Of a stretch of 5,113 nt of DNA, positions 1 through 5,113 are shown piece after piece. Origin of the DNA: Treponema sp. (lineage in GTDB: Bacteria > Spirochaetota > Spirochaetia > Treponematales > Breznakiellaceae); contig JAIRTS010000237.1 of the NCBI GenBank assembly GCA_031254795.1, forward strand, positions 1 to 5,113, given 5' to 3'. Position 1 is the stretch's first letter, and the number at the start of each line of letters is the position of its first letter. Position numbers and translations under genes: made by a program. Under the pieces are notes generated by a model. That model did not search any database, was not told where the DNA came from, and worked only from the letters and a program-made list of their open reading frames with translations.

Positions 1-165
1 CGCGTTATATGATACTATCAATACAAACAGGAAACAAGCGGTACGAAAAACCGACTGGCGCGTGTCTTTTAACAACGCGCCTTAAAAAGGCTGAAAGAGG
101 GAAAGTGGTCAAAAGCCCGCTTTTTCATCTAAATCTATGGCCGCAGTTTCAAAACCAGGAAAGAA
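1..165. other. Left-edge region, no recognisable gene
   Basis: Nothing here can be assigned to a known family. Frame 2 is open from the edge to a TAA at 83-85. Frame 3 is open from the edge to a TGA at 171-173 and would overlap the chrA start by 8 bases. Both could be the tail of an upstream gene, but neither translation is recognisable, and neither resembles the partner half of a ChrA pair. A 7-bp inverted repeat (GGCGCGT at 57-63, ACGCGCC at 75-81) could form a hairpin. No T-run follows it on the + strand; on the - strand a TTTTT lies six bases beyond the stem. A TATGAT at 8-13 resembles a -10 box, but its -35 would fall outside the window. Confidence 0.3.
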
Positions 166-897
166 TTGATTGACCTTTTTATCATCTTCCTCAAAATGGG
201 ATGTGTCACGTTTGGAGGCGGCTACGCGATGATGCCGGTATTGGAACGTGAAATCATTGGAAAGAGGGGCTGGATAACGATGGACGAGGCGTTGGATTAC
301 TACGCCATCGCTCAAGTGACGCCCGGTGTCATCGCGGTGAACATGTCGACCTTTATCGGCTGCAAGCGGAAAGGCGCGGCGGGCGGCGTGGTCGCCACCA
401 TTGGCTTTGTACTGCCGGGCGTGACGCTTGTCACCGCGCTTGCGCTATGCGCGGCGCGTTTCGCCGGCTATCCACCCGTACAACACGCCTTTACCGGCGT
501 CAGGATCGCGGCAGGCGCCTTGATTCTGTCCACCGTGGCAAAACTCTGCGCCGGATTTTTCCCCAAAAAGCCCGCCGCCACGCAAGATTCGACGGTTTTT
601 CGCGCCGAAAATCGCGCGGCGCGGCGAACGCGCCTTTCCTTTCTCATATTTCTGATCGCGTTCTCGCTTTCGGCTTTTGGAGGCGTAGGCCCTGCGCCGC
701 TTGTCATGGCGGCTGGGCTTGCGGGCTTTCTTTTATACGGCGGATTCTTTTCAAAATTCCTCAAAACTGTACTACCCCGTCCTAAAGCGCGGGGTAGTAC
801 ACTCGCGCTCTCCAATAAAGGACAAAAGCAAGAAGCAACTTTGGAAAAACAAGAAGCAAGGGAAAAAAAACAGGGAAGCCATGATCGGCTTCCTTGA
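166..897 (+). CDS. chrA: Chromate transporter, single-domain CHR family protein with unusual C-terminal tail
   Basis: This is a membrane protein of the CHR (ChrA) family, which moves chromate and possibly related anions across the inner membrane. Visible family signatures are FGGGYAMMP (residues 16-24), GWI-x-x-x-E (35-41), and AQVTPGVIAVN (49-59) leading into a TFIG-x-K segment. Hydrophobic helices follow at about 74-98, 112-131 and 157-192. The length to residue ~195 fits the short, one-domain form, which normally works with a second half encoded next door; no second half is visible here. The start is TTG at 166: the family N-terminus begins right there, and AGGAAAG lies just upstream at 157-163. 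Two oddities stand out. A polar, Arg-rich stretch at 131-156 separates two membrane segments. A charged tail after residue ~198, with KQEA repeated seven residues apart, crosses an inverted repeat and ends inside a palindrome. The tail looks acquired by loss of the original stop. The family call is firm; the substrate is inferred from the family only. Confidence 0.88.
   Translation: MIDLFIIFLKMGCVTFGGGYAMMPVLEREIIGKRGWITMDEALDYYAIAQVTPGVIAVNMSTFIGCKRKGAAGGVVATIGFVLPGVTLVTALALCAARFAGYPPVQHAFTGVRIAAGALILSTVAKLCAGFFPKKPAATQDSTVFRAENRAARRTRLSFLIFLIAFSLSAFGGVGPAPLVMAAGLAGFLLYGGFFSKFLKTVLPRPKARGSTLALSNKGQKQEATLEKQEAREKKQGSHDRLP
768..801. repeat. Perfect 12-bp inverted repeat, IS200/IS605-end-like hairpin
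   Basis: TGTACTACCCCG (768-779) is the exact reverse complement of CGGGGTAGTACA (790-801), with a 10-base loop between them. The form ACTACCCCG-TCCTAAAG-x-CGGGGTAGT resembles, from memory, the subterminal hairpins at ends of IS200/IS605 (tnpB-bearing) elements and their small non-autonomous derivatives. No transposase or tnpB remnant is visible nearby, so at most it is a solo end or a palindromic miniature element. It lies inside the chrA reading frame exactly where family similarity stops. It is unlikely to be an ordinary terminator, because neither side has a T-run. Confidence 0.6.
829..859. repeat. Short 10-bp direct repeat, 21-bp period
   Basis: CAAGAAGCAA occurs at 829-838 and again at 850-859, a 21-base period. 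In the chrA frame this gives KQEA twice, seven residues apart. It belongs to the A-rich tail after the inverted repeat and may be a small local duplication. Two copies are too few to call a functional repeat. Confidence 0.5.
863..893 (-). terminator. Probable Rho-independent terminator of the potD-like gene
   Basis: Read on the minus strand, GGAAGCC, a six-base loop GATCAT, and GGCTTCC form a 7-bp stem (887-893 pairing with 874-880). CTG and eight T residues (863-870) follow. This is a standard intrinsic terminator layout, ending about 57-90 bases beyond the stop codon at 950-952. The upstream arm is shared with the larger palindrome at 886-915, so the two structures compete. It lies within the 3' end of the convergent chrA frame. 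Confidence 0.6.
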
Positions 898-915
898 AGG
901 CCTTCAAGGAAGCCG
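886..915. repeat. Perfect 30-bp palindrome at chrA stop
   Basis: CGGCTTCCTTGAAGG (886-900) is followed immediately by its exact reverse complement (901-915), giving a 15+15 dyad with no spacer. It would fold as a long hairpin with a tiny GGCC loop in either transcript. The chrA stop codon TGA (895-897) lies inside it. It sits between two convergent genes and may help stop transcription or protect 3' ends in both directions. No T-run follows on the + strand, so by itself it is not a classical intrinsic terminator for chrA. Confidence 0.75.
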
Positions 916-949
916 GCTGCAACCGCATTGGATCAAGTTCCGCCGTCAA

Positions 950-2020
950 TCACTCGCTAATCCTGATCGACTCGAACCACGCGGCGTTGTAAAGCTCAAG
1001 CGCCTCGCCGAGGTCGTCTTTCAACTCGGTGTTCGCCAAATGCTGGGCTTGATAATAGGGATCAACCTTCTGGTATTGACGCGCAGGAACATTCGCGGTG
1101 GCAGGAAAACCGAAATAATCGGCGAATTCCGCGTAAATTTCAGGGCGGTGGATAAAATCAATGAATTTATACGCGAGATCCAGGTTTCGCGCTCCTTTAA
1201 GGATGCACATGCTGTCGATGTAGGCGGGTCCCCCCTGCTCTGGAATGAAAAAGACCGTGCTGTTTTTAAGCTCTTCGTTGTCGGCGATTTCTTCAAAAAC
1301 CACTTCGGCGTATCCCTGCACGACCCAAAAGTCGCCATTGGCGAAACCTTTTCCAAACGCCTCGGCGTCAAATTTGACAAGGTTCGGCTTCCACGACGTG
1401 TTTATCAGGTTCTTCGCCGCTTCAATTTCCGCCGGATCGCCCGTATTGACTGAGTAGCCGAGGGAAACAAGCGCGTCTCCCATGACTTCCCTCATATCAT
1501 CCAACATGGTCATGCGCCCTTTGAGAGCCGCGTCGCTGAATATATTCCATGATCGCTCAAAAACCGGCGCCTTCGCCGTATTGACCGCTATGCCGGCAGC
1601 CCCCCAGTAGTACGGAACGCTGTACTCCATGTTCGGATCATAGGTCGCTTTTTCAAGCACCAACGGATCAATATTGACAAGGTTTGAGAGTTTCGACCGG
1701 TCGATCTTCTCAAGCATGCCCTGCTTAGCCATAATGGACACGTAATCACCGGAGGGGAACACAATATCGTACCCGCTGCCGCCAGCCAGAATCTTGGCGT
1801 ACATGTCTTCATTTGAGGCGAACTCGTCATACACCACCGTAACTCCGTACTCCGCCTCAAACTTCTGAATGACCGAAGCAGGCGTGTAATACGTCCAGTT
1901 GTAAATGTAGAGTCTTTTCGACGCCTCTCCTCCGTCAGATGGCCTTGCGTTGCCGTTCTTCTTCTGACAGCCTGCGAGAAGCGCTATAACGGCAATAAGC
2001 AGGAACCCAATTTTTTTCAT
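950..2020 (-). CDS. potD: Spermidine/putrescine-type ABC transporter substrate-binding lipoprotein (PotD-like)
   Basis: This 356-residue exported solute-binding protein belongs to the PotD/PotF cluster and would capture polyamines, or a related cation, for an ABC importer. Residues 1-18 form a lipoprotein signal: MKK, a hydrophobic core, then the lipobox LLAGC with Cys18 as the lipidation site, followed by a polar linker. Family landmarks include IYNWTYYTP (39-47), FASNEDMYAKI (67-77), YDIVFPSGDYV (84-94), the YSVPYYWG-like stretch (133-140), DDMREV (174-179), GGPAYIDS (263-270) and AYKFIDFI (283-290). The total length is normal for PotD. I chose the ATG at 2018-2020 because it opens the signal peptide and has AGGAG five bases upstream (2026-2030); the in-frame ATG at 2117-2119 would add 33 residues with no signal-like character. 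Several predicted ligand-site residues differ from E. coli PotD (see findings). No permease or ATPase gene adjoins it: it is flanked by convergent chrA and a divergent unknown gene. The family is certain, the exact ligand is not. Confidence 0.9.
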   Translation of the reverse strand: MKKIGFLLIAVIALLAGCQKKNGNARPSDGGEASKRLYIYNWTYYTPASVIQKFEAEYGVTVVYDEFASNEDMYAKILAGGSGYDIVFPSGDYVSIMAKQGMLEKIDRSKLSNLVNIDPLVLEKATYDPNMEYSVPYYWGAAGIAVNTAKAPVFERSWNIFSDAALKGRMTMLDDMREVMGDALVSLGYSVNTGDPAEIEAAKNLINTSWKPNLVKFDAEAFGKGFANGDFWVVQGYAEVVFEEIADNEELKNSTVFFIPEQGGPAYIDSMCILKGARNLDLAYKFIDFIHRPEIYAEFADYFGFPATANVPARQYQKVDPYYQAQHLANTELKDDLGEALELYNAAWFESIRISE

Positions 2021-2237
2021 TTTCGCTCCTATAATGCGGCGTTCCACCGCGCGTGTGAATATCACGAACTGACGTCCGCGCTTCTTCCCATAGCAGGAAT
2101 TAAGAAGATAGTAAAACATTTGCGTTTATTTGTGCAAGAGGACGCAAAAGGAAAAACGGGATTTCATATTTGAACAACAGAAAACAAACATCCTTTCATT
2201 TAAAGCGAAATTTGCAGCCGCCAATCACGCCGGCAAC
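2021..2237. other. Divergent intergenic region, potD side
   Basis: This stretch carries the upstream region of the potD-like gene. The AGGAG ribosome binding site is at 2026-2030. I found no convincing leftward promoter. TTCACA and CATTAT with a 17-base spacer just before the ATG would start transcription inside the ribosome binding site. TTGCAC with TACTAT further upstream is a poor match at 18-base spacing. A 7-bp inverted repeat, TTTGCGT (2119-2125) and ACGCAAA (2142-2148), separated by 16 bases, could be an operator half-site pair, but this is weak. The section around 2150-2215 is A+T-rich, as expected of a promoter region. Confidence 0.35.
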
Positions 2238-2265
2238 TTGACATCTGTCCAATCTTCTCTATAAT
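2238..2265 (+). promoter_or_regulatory. Near-consensus sigma-70 promoter for the 544-residue protein
   Basis: TTGACA (2238-2243) and TATAAT (2260-2265) are both perfect consensus hexamers, separated by 16 bases. Transcription should start near 2272, giving a leader of about 70 bases before the ATG at 2345. This is the only strong promoter I see in the window and it points to a housekeeping, well-expressed gene. Confidence 0.8.
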
Positions 2266-2279
2266 AATTAGTGTCTGTC

Positions 2280-2293
2280 TATAAGCGCCTATA
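2280..2293. promoter_or_regulatory. Imperfect dyad just downstream of the promoter (possible operator)
   Basis: TATAAGC-GCCTATA is a 14-base dyad with six of seven positions paired, about 8-21 bases after the expected transcription start. That is a position where repressors often bind. No regulator gene is adjacent, and a match of this size can arise by chance. Confidence 0.2.
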
Positions 2294-2344
2294 CCATGGA
2301 CAGGCTCTGATTACAAGAAACTTTTATGTAGGGAGAAGGACGGT

Positions 2345-3979
2345 ATGGCTGTTAATGATGAATTAGATCCCGAACTTGCCGCTTTGCTCGGCGATTCTTC
2401 AACATCGCATGAGGAAACGCCCCTCAATTTAGACGCGATTTTAGGAATTAGCAATGAAGATGGAAGCGGCGGCGAAAAGCCGGCGGAAGTTGATTTAAAC
2501 GCGGAACTTCCCAAAATTACAAAACGTTTCGCCGATAAGCCGACCAAGGCGTTCGATCAACCGTTGGCATATTATAAAGAATCTATTTCCAATACAGGCG
2601 AAAGCGGCGCGCGTTTGCACAGCCTTATGCAGAAATACAGCGCGGCCACAGACGCTAAAAACAAGAGCGTTTTCCGCCAGCAGATCGTTCCCCTGTTCTG
2701 GGAAATGCTCCGCTCTGTGGCGCGGCAAACCCCCGAAACCCTCTCGGAACCAAAGAGGTTTCTGCTCCGGTATGGAATGTTGCATCCCCAACTGCTTGGC
2801 GCGGAGCAAAGGGAGCTTTTCTCCAAAATCATTATAGAGAACGGCTACGATGCGCCGGTTTATTATGTGGACGAATGGTTCAAAGCCGTGAGCGAGGGCG
2901 TGATTCGGAATTCGTCTTCTGACGAGACAAAGGCGGTCAAATCTCCCGGGAATGATCGCCAGAGACAGTTGCTGGAAAAGGCCCAGGGTAAAATTGAAGG
3001 AATAAAAACCCTGCTCAAGAATAAGAGCGTAGAACGGGCGGGGAAGGAAAGCGCCCTGAAAGAGGGGCTTGAGATAATTTCACAGCGCCAGCCTTCGAGA
3101 AGGGTCCCGGACGCAAGCGAATGTTACAGTGAGCGACAAAGGGGGTATTTCAGCATACTCCAAGACGCGCTGGCGTATCTTCTTAGAATTGATCGCGAGA
3201 TGACGTCCATGTATAAGGAGCTTTCGCAAGTCGAAGATGAAATGGTTGGATTGCGGGCAAAGGTCGCCATGGAGAAAAATGTCGCGGGAGCCAATATGAA
3301 AGCCGTTGACGCGGAGTTTGAAACAATAAGGCAGATGACCAAGATGTCTGTAGGCAGGCAGGGAAATCATTTTCCTATTCTGACAAAGGAGTATTTCCAC
3401 TGTAGCCCCAACGAGATCGGCGTCCGTGAAAATATAATCGCCCAGCTTGCGTGGATAGAGAGCATAGACCCGGAAGCCTTTTGCCGTACGTACCGCGGCA
3501 AGTTGAACCGTATCATCCCCTATGTGGTGTTGCTGCCGAATTACGGCGATATGGGCGTGTGCTGGGAACCCTTTGATCGCTACAACCGCGCGACCAGCAG
3601 GGCGCGCATCGCCATTCCCATGTATCCCAAAAACCTCCAGACGGCCGCGCTTTCGGCGGTGGCGGATCTACGCTGGCAAGTCGCCAAAGAAAAGGCTTCG
3701 TACTATTGGATGGAGGAGGGGTTGACCGGCTATTATTACCAGTGGTTCGTCGGAAAGAAACTGAAAGGCGATGTAAAGGAAGCTTTTATTGACGACTACA
3801 TTACGTGGATAACCAAGGAAAGCGAAGGCACCCAGAAGCTCGACAAGGAATTGCGGGGCATTTTCTGGCGCCACGCGTCTTTCGCCCAGCCCATTAAAGA
3901 AAAGCTCAAGACCCGCAGCTTCGCCTACCAGGAGCTTTACCAACGGGATGTGAACCGCTCCATGTCAGACGGGTATTGA
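2345..3979 (+). CDS. Conserved-type cytoplasmic protein of unknown function with coiled coil
   Basis: I do not recognise the family of this 544-residue protein. No signal peptide or membrane helix is visible. Residues 1-55 are acidic and low in complexity, with two similar short motifs (ELAALLG at 10-16 and LDAILGI at 29-35). Residues 70-185 look helical and globular (KRFLLRYGMLHPQLLG at 137-152). Residues 203-245 are charged and helical. Residues 279-307 show a clean heptad run (L279, I282, M286, M289, L293, V296, M300, L303, V307), predicting a coiled coil. The C-terminal 340-535 is aromatic-rich and globular, with IPYVVLLPNYGDMG (391-404), FDRYNRATSRARIAIPMYP (410-428) and WMEEGLTGYYYQW (455-467). 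The last motif resembles the second-Glu segment of gluzincin peptidases, but no HExxH precedes it. The ATG at 2345 is well supported by GGAGAAGGA at 2332-2340. It is a single-gene unit behind a strong promoter. A structural or scaffold role is possible but is a guess. Confidence 0.85.
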   Translation: MAVNDELDPELAALLGDSSTSHEETPLNLDAILGISNEDGSGGEKPAEVDLNAELPKITKRFADKPTKAFDQPLAYYKESISNTGESGARLHSLMQKYSAATDAKNKSVFRQQIVPLFWEMLRSVARQTPETLSEPKRFLLRYGMLHPQLLGAEQRELFSKIIIENGYDAPVYYVDEWFKAVSEGVIRNSSSDETKAVKSPGNDRQRQLLEKAQGKIEGIKTLLKNKSVERAGKESALKEGLEIISQRQPSRRVPDASECYSERQRGYFSILQDALAYLLRIDREMTSMYKELSQVEDEMVGLRAKVAMEKNVAGANMKAVDAEFETIRQMTKMSVGRQGNHFPILTKEYFHCSPNEIGVRENIIAQLAWIESIDPEAFCRTYRGKLNRIIPYVVLLPNYGDMGVCWEPFDRYNRATSRARIAIPMYPKNLQTAALSAVADLRWQVAKEKASYYWMEEGLTGYYYQWFVGKKLKGDVKEAFIDDYITWITKESEGTQKLDKELRGIFWRHASFAQPIKEKLKTRSFAYQELYQRDVNRSMSDGY

Positions 3980-4012
3980 TTTTTGGAGGGCGGGCCAAAA
4001 CGCTCTCTCCCC

Positions 4013-4040
4013 GCGAAGCCGCGCCGCGCCGCGGCTTCGC
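4013..4040 (+). terminator. Strong hairpin between convergent genes, probable terminator
   Basis: GCGAAGCCGCG (4013-4023) pairs perfectly with CGCGGCTTCGC (4030-4040) around a six-base loop, 33 bases after the stop of the upstream gene. On the + strand CTGTTTTAG follows, a short T-run, so the fit to an intrinsic terminator is moderate. The stem is symmetrical and could also act on the convergent DUF4015 transcript, although the minus-strand flank has no adjacent T-run. Confidence 0.55.
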
Positions 4041-4051
4041 CTGTTTTAGCC

Positions 4052-4132
4052 TATAGAGCGAATTTCACGCGGCATTGGCGGGGCGCGAGAGCGGGCGCGG
4101 AAGCGCTTGGCGCGGGGTTTCTTGCGGACGTT
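4052..4132. other. G+C-rich convergent intergenic stretch
   Basis: Nothing codes here convincingly. Between about 4071 and 4117 the sequence is markedly richer in G+C than the flanking genes, built from GCG/GGCGCG runs, and includes the 8-bp palindrome AAGCGCTT (4101-4108). It separates two convergent genes. Confidence 0.4.
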
Positions 4133-5113
4133 TTAGTTAGCGCCGATGAATTTTGGCACATCGTCATAACGCCCTGAATTGTTCCAGTACGTGTAGCCTG
4201 GGGCGCCCGCGCTGTTCACACCCTCAATTTGACGGCGCACATAGTCTTCGTTGTAATACCTGCGGTCGTAGGACACGTTGAGGTAAAAGGCTTGCGCCCA
4301 GGGGCGTATCAGCGCCTGTTTGCGAGCGATAGCAGCCGTTCTGCCCGTGCCGATGTAGTAGATGCGGTAAGGGCGCAGCTCCGCAGGCTGCTGGGCGAGA
4401 AAGGTCTGCTCAAAATGGCTGGGGTAGTACATGGGGCAGATAATATCTACGTATGGGGCGAGGAGCTCGACTTCCTGGCCAGTCCTCGCGCCGGTGCGGT
4501 ACCAGCCGTTCGCCCCGTATATATCAATGGAAATAGGCGCGTCGATGCGGGCGCGGACATGCCGCAAGAACGAGAGGATCGCGCTGTCCTTGTCCATGCC
4601 CGAATCCTGCCACCGGTACCGGGCAGCCGCCAGGTTGTCGCCGTCAGTGGGAAAGCGGATGTAATCGAACTGGATTTCGTCAAAGCCCCGGTCTTGCAAT
4701 TCCTTCGCTACCGCCGCGTTGTACGCCCACACCTCCTCGGAATACGGATCCACCCACTGTTCGTCAACATACGTGCGCTCAATGACGTAATCGGGATCGT
4801 TTGATGGAAAGACACGCGCGCCCGCGTCCGCGTCCGTTTTTTTCACTTTGCGGTCGTAATAACCCTGCCACGGCTTGTTGTTCCAGCCGTCCCAGACCGC
4901 GTACTTCCCGCCGTCTTTTTTCGCCAACTCAGGGTCTTTGAACGCCACGATGCGGGCGACGGTGTAAACGCCCCGTTCTTTCATGGCCGCAAGAAATTTG
5001 TCAAGGTCAACAGGATTGAAGACCCTGCCCTTCGCCGTAATGAGCGGATCTTTCGGGGCGAATCTAAGGCGTCCATAGTCGTCCTTCATGTCGATGACCA
5101 CCATGTTAAGCCC
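4133..5113 (-). CDS. Putative glycoside hydrolase, DUF4015 family (5' end outside window)
   Basis: This is most of a TIM-barrel-like putative glycoside hydrolase (DUF4015). It would act on an unknown glycan; biochemical function in this family is little established. The frame stays open through the right edge (the codons before Met5104 read Gly-Leu-Asn), and that Met sits inside the first strand motif, GLNMVVIDMKDDYGRL, so the true start and any signal peptide lie outside. Counting from that Met, landmarks are VVIDMKDD (2-9), YTVARIVAFKDPELA (47-61), QWVDPYSEEVWAYN (116-129), the signature GFDEIQFDYIRFP (140-152), SIDIYG (192-197), DIICPMYYPSHF (220-231), and YTYWN near the end (304-308). Asp147 in FDYIRFP is the likely catalytic-site acid by analogy with related barrels. 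The WVDPY...FDYIRFP block is highly typical, so the family call is firm. A polar stretch at 84-112 looks like an insertion. The gene converges on the 544-residue protein's gene, so they are separate units. Confidence 0.88.
   Translation of the reverse strand, partial: GLNMVVIDMKDDYGRLRFAPKDPLITAKGRVFNPVDLDKFLAAMKERGVYTVARIVAFKDPELAKKDGGKYAVWDGWNNKPWQGYYDRKVKKTDADAGARVFPSNDPDYVIERTYVDEQWVDPYSEEVWAYNAAVAKELQDRGFDEIQFDYIRFPTDGDNLAAARYRWQDSGMDKDSAILSFLRHVRARIDAPISIDIYGANGWYRTGARTGQEVELLAPYVDIICPMYYPSHFEQTFLAQQPAELRPYRIYYIGTGRTAAIARKQALIRPWAQAFYLNVSYDRRYYNEDYVRRQIEGVNSAGAPGYTYWNNSGRYDDVPKFIGAN

Noticed and set aside
114..126. AAAAGC-CC-GCTTTT mini-hairpin as a terminator
   Set aside because: A two-base loop cannot close and the stem is mostly A-T; a chance arrangement is likelier.
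109..315. 68-codon - strand frame over the chrA start
   Set aside because: It is antisense to the most conserved part of chrA and has no supporting signal.
768..801. Inverted repeat as a complete insertion sequence or CRISPR repeat
   Set aside because: There is one copy only, and no transposase, tnpB or spaced array around it.
701..1453. 250-codon + strand frame spanning the chrA end and the potD 3' half
   Set aside because: It is antisense to a clearly recognisable potD-like gene and overlaps chrA, has no ribosome binding site, and its translation resembles no family.
2031..2060. TTCACA-N17-CATTAT as the potD promoter
   Set aside because: Transcription would begin inside the ribosome binding site, leaving no usable leader.
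2053..2063. CRP-like site GTGA-ATA-TCAC
   Set aside because: The spacer is three bases rather than the six expected, and the arms are only four bases.
2021..2119. 33-residue upstream extension of the potD-like protein
   Set aside because: The inner ATG at 2020 has a good ribosome binding site and directly opens a lipoprotein signal peptide; the extension would bury it.
3983..4177. 64-codon + strand frame starting with TTG after the 544-residue gene
   Set aside because: No ribosome binding site, composition driven by the G+C-rich gap, overlap with the hairpin and with the convergent gene's end.
4229..4804. 191-codon + strand frame
   Set aside because: It lies fully antisense to the DUF4015 gene, whose conserved motifs fix the coding strand.

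Overview
This window looks like chromosome of a treponeme-like spirochaete. The base composition is balanced (about half G+C by eye). Ribosome binding sites are AGGAG-type and one promoter is close to the sigma-70 consensus. The polyamine-type binding lipoprotein and the DUF4015 protein read like spirochaetal family members. The assignment is inferred from protein style, not from a marker gene, and gut or termite-hindgut treponemes are the best guess.

Layout, left to right. Positions 1-165 hold no recognisable gene, only short open stretches and a weak hairpin. Positions 166-897 (+) encode a single-domain chromate transporter (ChrA/CHR family). Its last ~45 codons look non-native: they run across a 12-bp inverted repeat resembling an IS200/IS605-type end, and they stop inside a perfect 30-bp palindrome. 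Positions 950-2020 (-) encode a PotD-like lipoprotein, convergent with chrA; its probable terminator lies inside the chrA tail. The gap 2021-2344 is a divergent intergenic region holding a near-consensus promoter (TTGACA-N16-TATAAT) facing right. That promoter drives a 544-residue cytoplasmic protein of unknown function (2345-3979, +). The last gene (4133 to the right edge, -) is a DUF4015 putative glycoside hydrolase, convergent with the 544-residue protein. The two are separated by a G+C-rich gap with an 11-bp-stem hairpin. The DUF4015 gene is cut by the window edge at its 5' end.

The four genes alternate in strand, so this is a run of single transcription units rather than an operon. No shared pathway is evident. 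The binding protein has no adjacent permease or ATPase genes, and the chromate transporter has no visible partner half. I found no tRNA, rRNA, CRISPR array or intact mobile element.

The points most worth following are: (1) the unknown 544-residue protein, whose C-terminal region has a metallopeptidase-like W-x-x-E-G motif without HExxH; (2) the three mutually exclusive hairpin arms at 874-915 downstream of potD; (3) the transposon-end-like hairpin that appears to have rewritten the chrA C-terminus; and (4) ligand-site substitutions in the PotD-like protein.
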